Origin: Streptomyces sp. MJM8645
GTDB taxonomy: Bacteria > Actinomycetota > Actinomycetes > Streptomycetales > Streptomycetaceae
Direction: 5' to 3'
Length of the DNA: 64,000 nt
Assembly (NCBI RefSeq): GCF_001625365.1
Contig: NZ_LJJF01000001.1
Location: forward strand, 186,001-250,000
The notes under the pieces are model-generated. The model was not told the origin of the DNA. It saw nothing but the letters and a program-made list of their open reading frames with translations, and made no database searches. Both the position numbers and the translations under genes were made by a program. Of the stretch, positions 52,219-59,461 are shown piece by piece (position 1 is the stretch's first letter; each line of letters opens with the position of its first letter).

Positions 52219-53970
52219 TCAACGGCCTTGGAGGGACCTCACGTTGTCGCCGAAGCTCCAGCCCTTCGAGCCGTCCCAGTTGAGCGACCACGTCATGAGC
52301 CCCTTCAGCGAACCGCCGAACGCGTTCCACGACTGGCCGACCAGGCCCGGGTCCATGTAGCCGCCGCCCGCACCGGGCTGGGCCGGCAGACCGGGCACCT
52401 GCTTGTCGTAGGGCACCTTGACGGTGGTGCCCTGGATGGTCAGGCCGTTGTTCAGGCAGGTGGTCTGCGCGGTGAAGCCCTGCACGGTGCCGGCCTGGTA
52501 GGAGTCACCGGAGCAGCCGTACATGCTGCCGTTGTAGTACTGCATGTTCAGCCACCACAGTTGCCCGTTGTCGGCGTACTTCTTGATGATCGGCAGGTAG
52601 GCGCCCCAGATCGAGCCGTAGGTGACGCTTCCGCCGGTCACGTACGCGGTCTCGGGGGCCATCGTCAGGCCGAAGCCCGCGGGCATCTGGGCCAGTACGC
52701 CGTCGATGATGCGCATCAGGTTGGCCTGGGAGGCGGACAGCGTGCCGATGCTGCCGCTTCCGGACAGGCCGGTCTCGATGTCGATGTCGATCCCGTCGAA
52801 GTTGTACTTCTTGAGGATCGGGACGACGGTCGCCACGAACCGGTCGGCGACGGTGCTGGAGCTCAGGTCGATGCCTGCGGCGGCACCGCCGATCGACATC
52901 AGGATCGTCGCCCCGGCCGCCTTGGCCTGGCACATCTCGGCGGGGGTCGAGACCTTGACGTTGGCGTCCATGCCGTCCTGCCACTGGACGGTGCCGTCCG
53001 AGAGGATCACCGGGAAGGCGGCGTTGATGACGTTGTAGCCGTGTGCGGCGATCCGACTGTCCGTGATGGGGACCCAGCCCATGCCGGGGTGGACGCCGTT
53101 CGCGGCGCCGTCCCAGTTCTCCCAGTACCCCTGGAGGACCTTGCCCGACGGCTTGGGCTTCGTCGGGCAGGTGTCACCCGGCGGCGGGGTGGTCGGCGGC
53201 GGAGTGGTGGGCGGAGGAGTCGTCGGAGGCGGAGTGGTCGGCGGAGGAGTCGTGGGCGGCGGGGTGGTCGGTGTGGGGCTGCTGCCGCCGGGGCCGGTGA
53301 GCGACACGTCGTCCGCGTAGTACGCGGGCTGCCCGTACCAGCCGTGCAGGTAGACGGTCACCGAGGTGGTGTTCGGCCCGGTGGTGAAGCCGACGCTGAG
53401 CTGGCTGTACGACGCACTGCTCGGCGTCCAGGTGGACGGGTCGCTGCCGGCGCCGGTGCCGGTGGCGCCCAGGTAGACGTAGCTGCCCTGGACGTAGGCG
53501 CTCAGCGTGTACTGGGAGTTGGGCTGCACGCTGACGGTCTGGGCGCACTGGGCGCTGTCCGGGCCGGTCGGCGTGGCCTTGAGCGCCGCGGCGCCGGAAT
53601 GGACCGGACTGCTGACGACCGCGCCGGAGCCGCCGGAGCAGGTCCAGCCGGAGAGCCCGTTCTCGAAGCCGGGGTTGGCCACCAGGTTGGGGGTGGCGGC
53701 CCCGGCCGTGACGGAGCCGGCCACGGCGATGCCGGCACCGATGACGGCGACGGCGCTCACCCCGGCGAGGGAGCGCCGCAGGACGCTCGGCCCGCGCTGG
53801 GCGCGGCTGGTCCGGTTCACCTGCGTTGCGCGTTCCACGCTCGCCCGCGGCTGCGGGCCAGGGGCCCGGAGCGGCTCGCTCCCGGTCCGGTCGCCTTCGA
53901 GGCGGCCGGGATCCGGACAGGGGCGGACCTCGCCCGACGGACGTGGAGTACGCGACCTTCGACGGAACAT
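52219..53970 (-). CDS. Secreted GH18 chitinase with N-terminal carbohydrate-binding module
   Basis: 583 residues from the ATG at 53970, which has AAGGGA upstream; a GTG at 53820 would start closer to the signal peptide and is an alternative. After the signal (LAGVSAVAVIGAGIAVAG) comes a CBM-like beta-sandwich (NLVANPGFENGLSGWTCSGG ... ADDVSLTGPG), a TTPPP repeat linker, and the GH18 barrel with GYWENWDG, SIGG and the catalytic DGIDIDIE (Glu ~399). It hydrolyses chitin outside the cell. A DasR-type site lies upstream, so control by GlcNAc-6-phosphate through DasR is expected. Confidence 0.94.
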   Translation of the reverse strand: MFRRRSRTPRPSGEVRPCPDPGRLEGDRTGSEPLRAPGPQPRASVERATQVNRTSRAQRGPSVLRRSLAGVSAVAVIGAGIAVAGSVTAGAATPNLVANPGFENGLSGWTCSGGSGAVVSSPVHSGAAALKATPTGPDSAQCAQTVSVQPNSQYTLSAYVQGSYVYLGATGTGAGSDPSTWTPSSASYSQLSVGFTTGPNTTSVTVYLHGWYGQPAYYADDVSLTGPGGSSPTPTTPPPTTPPPTTPPPTTPPPTTPPPTTPPPGDTCPTKPKPSGKVLQGYWENWDGAANGVHPGMGWVPITDSRIAAHGYNVINAAFPVILSDGTVQWQDGMDANVKVSTPAEMCQAKAAGATILMSIGGAAAGIDLSSSTVADRFVATVVPILKKYNFDGIDIDIETGLSGSGSIGTLSASQANLMRIIDGVLAQMPAGFGLTMAPETAYVTGGSVTYGSIWGAYLPIIKKYADNGQLWWLNMQYYNGSMYGCSGDSYQAGTVQGFTAQTTCLNNGLTIQGTTVKVPYDKQVPGLPAQPGAGGGYMDPGLVGQSWNAFGGSLKGLMTWSLNWDGSKGWSFGDNVRSLQGR

Positions 53971-54101
53971 GCTGCGTTCCCTTCCCGCCGAGCGCCATGG
54001 ACATGACCGACGCGTGGGGGCGCGACGCCCGGCTGTGGGTGAGGTGGGGACATGTGGGGCTGTGCCGGACCGGATCGTAGGAGGGGCGGCGCAGCTCGTC
54101 A

Positions 54102-54117
54102 ATAGGTCTGGACCAAT
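54102..54117. promoter_or_regulatory. DasR-responsive element (dre) upstream of the chitinase gene
   Basis: ATAGGTCTGGACCAAT agrees well with the established dre consensus ACTGGTCTAGACCACT, including the central GGTCT-GACC core. It lies ~135 bases before the chitinase ATG, where many streptomycete chitinase genes carry such sites. Confidence 0.8.
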
Positions 54118-54205
54118 CGCGGGGTACGGCCCGGCCGACCGCAGCAGAACCCGACGTCAGGCCGTACGGCCCCGCCCGCTTCACCGGGCAGGGGCCCGGG
54201 CATGG

Positions 54206-54238
54206 CCGACGGGCCGTCCGGGGCGGACGGCCCGTCGG
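54206..54238 (-). terminator. Terminator of the symporter/cupin operon
   Basis: Arms CCGACGGGCCGTCC and GGACGGCCCGTCGG with a 5-base loop, 16 bases after the cupin gene stop. Confidence 0.8.
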
Positions 54239-54253
54239 TTCGCTACGGGGCGG

Positions 54254-54841
54254 TCACGGGGCCAGGCTCTCCGGGCTCCGCCAGCTCACCAGGCGGGCGC
54301 CGTCCGGCGGGAGGTCCACGACCTCGTTCCCGAAGACCCGGTTGATCGAGCTGCCCCCGTTCAGCGCGATGTCGGCGCCGTAGACGTGCAGGGAGACCGC
54401 GCGACCGGTGCCGCCGTTCGACACCCGGTGGATGTCCTCGTCGGGCGGCACCAGGAGCTGCACCCGGCCGGGAGAGCAGGTGGTCCGGCCGGACGGCACC
54501 AGCACCCTGCGGCCGGTTCTGGAGGGCCGCCACAGCCGGAACGCCTCGTCCACCTCGACGCCCTCCACCACACCGGACACGCACCAGGCGACGTGGTCGT
54601 GGATCGGGGTGGACTGACCGGGCAGCCAGGTCAGGGCCACCACGGAGTGCGTCCGTCCGGCATGCAGCAGCCGCTGCGAGTAGCCGTCCGTGTCACCGGC
54701 ACACAGGTCGTCGGGCACGATCAGTCCGGCCCGCAGGTACTTGCGCAGGGTGTCCGCCGTGAGCTGGGCGGTCAGGACATCCGCGGCGGCGTAGCGCGCG
54801 AGGTCGGAGAGGAACTCGTCGAGGTTGGAGCCCGGCTCCAC
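54254..54841 (-). CDS. Cysteine-dioxygenase-like cupin
   Basis: A 195-residue single-domain cupin with the metal-binding TPIHDHVAWC (two His), a second-shell EGVEVDEAF where a Glu may serve, and DIHRVSNGG with the third His. This pattern is that of thiol dioxygenases of the cysteine/3-mercaptopropionate type (Fe2+, O2). It starts 3 bases after the symporter gene, so it is the last gene of the DUF485-symporter-cupin operon. That pairing is unusual; it may oxidise a thiol acid taken up by the symporter. The start codon is the ATG at 54841. Confidence 0.8.
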   Translation of the reverse strand: MEPGSNLDEFLSDLARYAAADVLTAQLTADTLRKYLRAGLIVPDDLCAGDTDGYSQRLLHAGRTHSVVALTWLPGQSTPIHDHVAWCVSGVVEGVEVDEAFRLWRPSRTGRRVLVPSGRTTCSPGRVQLLVPPDEDIHRVSNGGTGRAVSLHVYGADIALNGGSSINRVFGNEVVDLPPDGARLVSWRSPESLAP

Positions 54842-54844
54842 GCT

Positions 54845-56575
54845 CTACCGCCCCACTCCGGTGAGCGCGCGGACCTCAAGCTCCTCGAAGCCACGCCCGT
54901 CCGACTCCTCGTCGCGACGGCGGCGGCTGCCGACCAAGGAGCCGAGGACCGCGGCCGCGAACCCGATCGGGATCGAGACGATGCCCGGATTCTGCAGCGG
55001 CACCGGTGCGGTGGTGGTGCAGGAGATCAGCGCCGTGGCGTTGCCGACCTGCTTGCTGGACGCCTCCACCCCGCAGTCCTTCGCCTGGGCGGCCGTCAGC
55101 TTCACGGCGTGGACCGTGCCGGTCGCGCCGCCCCAGCAGATCGGGGAGAGCAGCACCAGGCCGATCGAGCTGACCAGGCCCGCGTAGATACCGCACTTGG
55201 CGCCGACGGTGGTGAAGCGCTTCCAGAACAGCGTCAGCAGGATCGCCGGCAGGTTGGCCGAGGCCGCGATGGCGAAGGCCAGGGCCACCAGGAACGCCAC
55301 GTTGAGGTCCCTGGCGAAGATCGACAGGGCGACCGCGACCGCGCCGATGACCACGGCGGCGATCTTCGCCGTGACCAGCTCCTGCCGCTCCGTGGCCCTG
55401 CCCTTGCGGATCACGCTGGCGTACAGGTCATGGGCGAACGACGACGACGAGGTCAGGGTGAGCCCGGCGACGACCGCGAGGATGGTGGCGAACGCCACCG
55501 CCGCGATGAAGGCGAGCATCAGGGAGCCGCCGGTGGTGCCCGCGCCGCCGCCGAGGTGCTCGGCCAGCAGGGTGGCGGCGGTGTTGCCGGACGGATCCTT
55601 CTCCTTGATCGTCGCCGTGCCGACCAGCGCGGCCGCGCCGAAGCCGAGCACCAGGGTCATCAGGTAGAAGACCCCGATGATGCCGATCGCCCAGTTCACC
55701 GACTTGCGCGCGTCGCGGCCGGTCGGGACGGTGTAGAAGCGGACCAGCACATGCGGCAGCGCCGCGGTGCCCAGCACCAGGGCGACGCCGAGGCTGACCA
55801 GGTCGAGCTTCGACCAGCCGTCGGTCGCCCCGTACTTCAGGCCGGGCTGGAGAAAGGAGTCGCCCTTCTTGGAGGCCGCGGCGGCGTCCCCGAGCAGGTG
55901 GCTGAGGTCGAACCCGTACTTCGCCAGCACCCACAGGGTCATCATGGCCGCGCCGGCGATCAGCAGCACCGCCTTGACGATCTGCACCCAGGTGGTGCCC
56001 TTCATCCCGCCGACCACGACGTAGACGATCATCAGGGCACCGACCCCGACGATGGTCCAGATCTGCGCCGAGGCGCCCTTGACGTCGAGCAGCTGCCCCA
56101 CGATCGTCGCCGCGCCGACCATCTGCGCGATCAGGTAGAAGATCGAGACCACGATGGTCGACACGCCCGCGGCGGTCCGCATCGGACCGCCGCGCAGCCG
56201 CGCGGCCAGCACGTCGGCCATGGTGAACCGACCGGTGTTGCGCAGCAGTTCGGCGACCATCAGCAGCGCGACCAGCCAGGCGACCAGGAAGCCGATCGAG
56301 TAGAGGAAGCCGTCGTACCCGGAGAGCGCGATGATCCCGGCGATGCCGAGGAAGGAGGCCGCGGAGAGGTAGTCGCCCGAGATCGCGATCCCGTTCTGCA
56401 GCGCGGAGAACTGGCCACCGCCGGTGTAGAAGCCGCCGGTGCCCTGGGTGCTCCGCCGCGCCCAGAGGGTGATGACGAGGGTCACCGCCACCAGGGCGAC
56501 GAACAGGCCGATGGTCAGGCCCTTGTGCGATGCCGCCTGCGCCGTCGCCGCGGCGAGCGGAAGGTGCTGTGTCAT
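54845..56575 (-). CDS. Sodium/solute symporter, acetate/monocarboxylate type (ActP/MctC-like)
   Basis: A 576-residue SSS-family transporter with about 13 membrane segments. GGGQFSALQNGIAISGDYLSAASFLG near the N-terminus and TLTSSSSFAHDLYASVIRKG are family hallmarks of the cation/acetate symporter branch. The ATG at 56575 overlaps the DUF485 gene stop (ATGA). A DUF485 partner encoded upstream is standard for ActP-type systems. The substrate is probably acetate, pyruvate or another short monocarboxylate; the downstream cupin hints at a thio-acid but does not prove it. Confidence 0.9.
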   Translation of the reverse strand: MTQHLPLAAATAQAASHKGLTIGLFVALVAVTLVITLWARRSTQGTGGFYTGGGQFSALQNGIAISGDYLSAASFLGIAGIIALSGYDGFLYSIGFLVAWLVALLMVAELLRNTGRFTMADVLAARLRGGPMRTAAGVSTIVVSIFYLIAQMVGAATIVGQLLDVKGASAQIWTIVGVGALMIVYVVVGGMKGTTWVQIVKAVLLIAGAAMMTLWVLAKYGFDLSHLLGDAAAASKKGDSFLQPGLKYGATDGWSKLDLVSLGVALVLGTAALPHVLVRFYTVPTGRDARKSVNWAIGIIGVFYLMTLVLGFGAAALVGTATIKEKDPSGNTAATLLAEHLGGGAGTTGGSLMLAFIAAVAFATILAVVAGLTLTSSSSFAHDLYASVIRKGRATERQELVTAKIAAVVIGAVAVALSIFARDLNVAFLVALAFAIAASANLPAILLTLFWKRFTTVGAKCGIYAGLVSSIGLVLLSPICWGGATGTVHAVKLTAAQAKDCGVEASSKQVGNATALISCTTTAPVPLQNPGIVSIPIGFAAAVLGSLVGSRRRRDEESDGRGFEELEVRALTGVGR

Positions 56576-56952
56576 GCCTGGCTCTCCGTCAGTTCCTGGT
56601 TGTCGGCGTGTCCGGCCGATGCGGTCGGACGGGACGCCGCCGCGCTCCGCAGGGCCTCGGCCAGCGGGTCCAACCGCCGGGCGGCGAACCGGCCGTAGGC
56701 CAGGGCGATGCCGAAGGTCGAGACGAACTGCAGCAGTCCGAAGACCAGGGCCACGTTGATGCTCCCGACGACCTTGGCCGCCATGAAGCCGCGGGCATAG
56801 GCCGAGCAGAGTACGTACGCCAGGAACCAGAGCAGGAACGCCGCCGTCACCGGGAACACGAACCTGCGGTACGCGGCGCGCAACTCGGTGAATCGCGGAT
56901 CATCGCCGATCCAGGGTGCGCCACCGCGCGACGACGCGGCTTGGTCGATCAT
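56572..56952 (-). CDS. DUF485 small membrane protein, partner of the symporter
   Basis: A 126-residue protein with two membrane segments and the DUF485 pattern (DDPRFTELRAAYRRFVFPVTAAFLLWFLAYVLCSAYARGFM, then NVALVFGLLQFVSTFGIALAYGRFAARRLDPLAE). Members are encoded just before ActP-like symporters throughout bacteria. The ATG at 56952 starts the family-typical region; frames further up have no support. It shares its promoter region with the divergent RiPP operon. Confidence 0.92.
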   Translation of the reverse strand: MIDQAASSRGGAPWIGDDPRFTELRAAYRRFVFPVTAAFLLWFLAYVLCSAYARGFMAAKVVGSINVALVFGLLQFVSTFGIALAYGRFAARRLDPLAEALRSAAASRPTASAGHADNQELTESQA

Positions 56953-57196
56953 GGGAATCCTTTTGAGCGGTGCGGAACTTACCGAAGGCCCGACCGTAGG
57001 AATCCGTGGCAGACAAGCGATCAACGCGCGGTCGGCGACGGCCGGCCTTTGTGCGTTCCCGCTGCGCGTTCCCGGCACATCCACACCCCTGCCGGCCCGC
57101 ATTCACCTCAGCTGCATTTCGGCCAACTGTGCGAAAGGTCTGTTCGCAACCACGGCACCCCCCTAGAGTGGCGGCGATCCTCCACAAGTGGCCTTT

Positions 57197-57234
57197 TCTT
57201 CACGCCAGTTCACTGGATCTTCACACCAGTGCAC
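57197..57234. promoter_or_regulatory. 21-base-period direct repeat TCTTCACRCCAGTKCAC upstream of the RiPP operon
   Basis: TCTTCACGCCAGTTCAC (57197-57213) and TCTTCACACCAGTGCAC (57218-57234) differ at two positions and lie on the same helix face, 59-96 bases before the first RiPP-operon start codon. CCAGT-TC-ACTGG at 57205-57216 is also an inverted repeat. This is the likely binding site of a regulator that is not encoded in the window. Confidence 0.5.
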
Positions 57235-57292
57235 CGGCCTCGGGACGTTCAGCGCAGTCTGTTCCCACCATCGAGCCGAAAGGGCCGGGTCC

Positions 57293-59224
57293 GTGACACA
57301 GGCGTTCCAGTCCCCCGGCTTCGCCGCCCTGGCGGCCGACCGCGCGGTCGAGACGCGGCTCGTCGACGAGCGCTGGCAGGCGGTGGCCTGGGACCTGGGG
57401 ACGGGTCGGCGCCGGGTGGTCACCGACCGGCCGGGGGGCGTCCACCTGAGCGAGATCGAGCCGGACGGCGACGCCGTCTGGTGGTTCGACGCCGACAACG
57501 CCGGGGAGGGGCGGTGGCGGCGCGAGCCGTTCGCCGGCGGAGCGGGCGGCGAGGCGCTGCACGGCGTGCCGCGCGGGCGGGCGTACGGCGTCGCCTTCAA
57601 CCGGACGGGCGCGCTCGCGGCGGTGGTCGTCGGTGTCGACGGCGCCTCGCACTGCTACGTCGGACCGCCCGCGGGCCAGGCCCGGCTGATCGGTTCGGCG
57701 CCGGGGTACCTGAGCCTGGCCGACCTGTCGCCGGACGGTCGGCTCCTCGCCCTCGGCGGGCGGCCCGACGGGGACGACTCCGTGGTCCTGTGGCCGACGG
57801 ACGCTCAGGCGGACGGTCAGGCGGGCGCGCAGGCGGACGTTCAGGCGACCGTTCAGGCGGGCGCGCAGGCGGACGGTCCGCTGCGGCTCGCCGGGCACCG
57901 CCGACTGCGGCTCTGGCCGATCGAGTTCAACCCGCTCGCGGTACTCGAACCGGAGCTGCTGCTGGTGGTCGAGGAGGACGAGCAGTACACCGTCGCGACC
58001 TGGCAGGCCGGCACGGGACTGCGCAGGTACCCGGGGCTGTCGTTCGACTCGCAGATATCGGCCGGCTGGTACCAGGGGCCGCGCGAGGTGCTGATCCAGC
58101 ACGAGCGGGCCGGGCGGAGCCGACTGCTCCTCGCCGAACTCGACCCGCCGGAGGGGCAAGGGGCGCCGCAGCAGGGGGCCGCGGGCCGAGGACCGGCCGA
58201 ACAGGCCCCACCCGTCCGGGAGATCAGCACCCCCGGCGGCACGATCCACGACCTGTCCTGCGCTCCGGACGGCACCTTGCACTGCGTCTGGAGCCGGGAG
58301 TCGACACCACCCCGCCCGCTGGTCCTGCGCCCCGGCACGGAGACTGCGCACCACCCCGGGCAGGGCCTCGATCCAGACCGGGGCGACACCTCCCGCAGCC
58401 AACGCTGGACGCCCCGGCCGTACGGACGGATCCACAGCTTCGTCAGCACTCCGGCCGGCCAGGGCCCGTGGCCGACCCTCTTCCTGGTCCACGGCGGCCC
58501 CGCCACCCACGACCGGGACTCCTACGACCCGCGGGTGAACGCCCTGGTCGGCCGTGGCTACGCGGTGGTGCGCACCAACTACCGCGGCTCCACCGGCTAC
58601 GGCGCCCGCTGGCAGCACGAGTACGGCCACCGGGTCGGGCTGGCGCAGATCGAGGACCTGGCCGCCGTCCGCGCGGAGCTGGTCGCCGACGGTACGGCGC
58701 TCGCGGAGCGCACCGGCCTGTGCGGATTCTCGTGGGGCGGCTACCTGGCCCTGCTGGCGATGGGCGCGCAGCCGGAGTTGTGGTCACTCGGCATGGCCGC
58801 TCAGCCGATCGCGGACTACCCCGCCGCCTATCGCACCACCACCCCCGCGCTGCGCGAGCTCGATCGCCAGCTCTTCGGCGGGACCCCGGACGAGGTTCCC
58901 GAGCGCTACCGCGCGGCCGACCCGCGATCGTACGTGCACCAGGTCCGCTCGCCCGTCCTGCTGGTCGCCTCGCGGACCGACGAGCGGTGCCCACCCGACC
59001 AGGTCGCCCGGTACGCCGCGGACCTGCGCCGGCTGGCGGTGCCGCACGAGCTGCTCTGGGTGGACGGCGGCCACTACAGCCGCCGGACCGCCGACCACCG
59101 ATCGGTGCTGGCCACGATGGTCCGGTTCGCCGAGCACGCCTGGCCGGCACCGCTCCCCCTGCCACCCCGGGGCGACCGCCCCGAGGTACCCGCCGAACTG
59201 GTGGAAGGAGGTGAACAGCCATGA
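57293..59224 (+). CDS. S9-family prolyl oligopeptidase-like serine peptidase of the RiPP operon
   Basis: A 643-residue S9 peptidase: an N-terminal propeller (~1-385) and an alpha/beta-hydrolase catalytic domain with FLVHGGPATHDRDSYDP, Ser480 in GFSWGGY, Asp563 in RTDERCPP and His594 in GGHYSRR. The triad is complete and there is no signal peptide. GTG at 57293 has GAAAGGG upstream. Its TGA overlaps the precursor ATG (ATGA), and its last codons encode the precursor's ribosome binding site. It is the obvious candidate for cleaving leader from core. One propeller blade carries a QAGAQAD repeat insert (57805-57880). Confidence 0.88.
   Translation: MTQAFQSPGFAALAADRAVETRLVDERWQAVAWDLGTGRRRVVTDRPGGVHLSEIEPDGDAVWWFDADNAGEGRWRREPFAGGAGGEALHGVPRGRAYGVAFNRTGALAAVVVGVDGASHCYVGPPAGQARLIGSAPGYLSLADLSPDGRLLALGGRPDGDDSVVLWPTDAQADGQAGAQADVQATVQAGAQADGPLRLAGHRRLRLWPIEFNPLAVLEPELLLVVEEDEQYTVATWQAGTGLRRYPGLSFDSQISAGWYQGPREVLIQHERAGRSRLLLAELDPPEGQGAPQQGAAGRGPAEQAPPVREISTPGGTIHDLSCAPDGTLHCVWSRESTPPRPLVLRPGTETAHHPGQGLDPDRGDTSRSQRWTPRPYGRIHSFVSTPAGQGPWPTLFLVHGGPATHDRDSYDPRVNALVGRGYAVVRTNYRGSTGYGARWQHEYGHRVGLAQIEDLAAVRAELVADGTALAERTGLCGFSWGGYLALLAMGAQPELWSLGMAAQPIADYPAAYRTTTPALRELDRQLFGGTPDEVPERYRAADPRSYVHQVRSPVLLVASRTDERCPPDQVARYAADLRRLAVPHELLWVDGGHYSRRTADHRSVLATMVRFAEHAWPAPLPLPPRGDRPEVPAELVEGGEQP
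57800..57884 (+). repeat. Tandem repeat inside the S9 peptidase propeller (QADGQAG/QADVQAT units)
   Basis: About six degenerate 12-base units (CAGGCGGACGTT type) encode a 24-residue Gln/Ala/Asp/Gly insertion between two propeller blades. The reading frame and catalytic domain are unaffected. Confidence 0.8.
59205..59214 (+). promoter_or_regulatory. Full-length Shine-Dalgarno (AAGGAGGTGA) for the precursor peptide
   Basis: Ten bases exactly complementary to the 3' end of 16S rRNA, six bases before the ATG at 59221. It is the strongest ribosome binding site noticed in the window and predicts much higher translation of the precursor than of its neighbours. Confidence 0.85.
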
Positions 59225-59382
59225 AGCGACGCAGCATTCAGAACGACCCGATCAGCACCCCGGAGCGTGACCGGGGCGCCGTGGTGGTCCAGGCCTTCGC
59301 GCTCGACATCACCAAGGCCGCAGTGGTCGCGCCTGCCCTCAAGGGGCAGCCGAAGCCGAAGGCCGAGACCAAGGGCAAGTGA
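59221..59382 (+). CDS. 53-residue RiPP precursor peptide (predicted)
   Basis: A short gene between the S9 peptidase (4-base overlap) and the radical SAM gene, with a perfect Shine-Dalgarno. The peptide begins MKRRSIQNDPISTPERDRG, continues with a hydrophobic AVVVQAFALDITKAAVVAPAL segment split here as AVVVQAFALDIT and KAAVVAPAL, and ends GQPKPKAETKGK. It has no Cys, Trp or Tyr, so it is not a lanthipeptide, sactipeptide or aryl-crosslinked type. The Lys/Pro/Thr-rich tail or the aliphatic segment could be the core; the sequence does not settle it. Aliphatic or alpha-carbon methylation and P450 oxidation are plausible modifications. Confidence 0.8.
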   Translation: MKRRSIQNDPISTPERDRGAVVVQAFALDITKAAVVAPALKGQPKPKAETKGK

Positions 59383-59388
59383 TTCACC

Positions 59389-59423
59389 GTCGCTCCGGGG
59401 CGCCTGCGGTGCCCCGGAGCGAC
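59389..59423 (+). terminator. Hairpin between precursor and radical SAM genes (partial terminator/attenuator)
   Basis: A perfect 13-base stem (GTCGCTCCGGGGC / GCCCCGGAGCGAC) with a 9-base loop, 7 bases after the precursor stop and 39 before the next gene. In RiPP operons such hairpins lower transcription of the enzymes relative to the precursor or stabilise the short mRNA. Confidence 0.75.
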
Positions 59424-59461
59424 ACCTCACCGACCGCCGGCGAACAACAGAAGTGGCCACC

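Noticed and set aside
53063..53320. Plus-strand Gly/Val-rich ORF over the chitinase linker
   Set aside because: It is the antisense of the TTPPP linker repeats.
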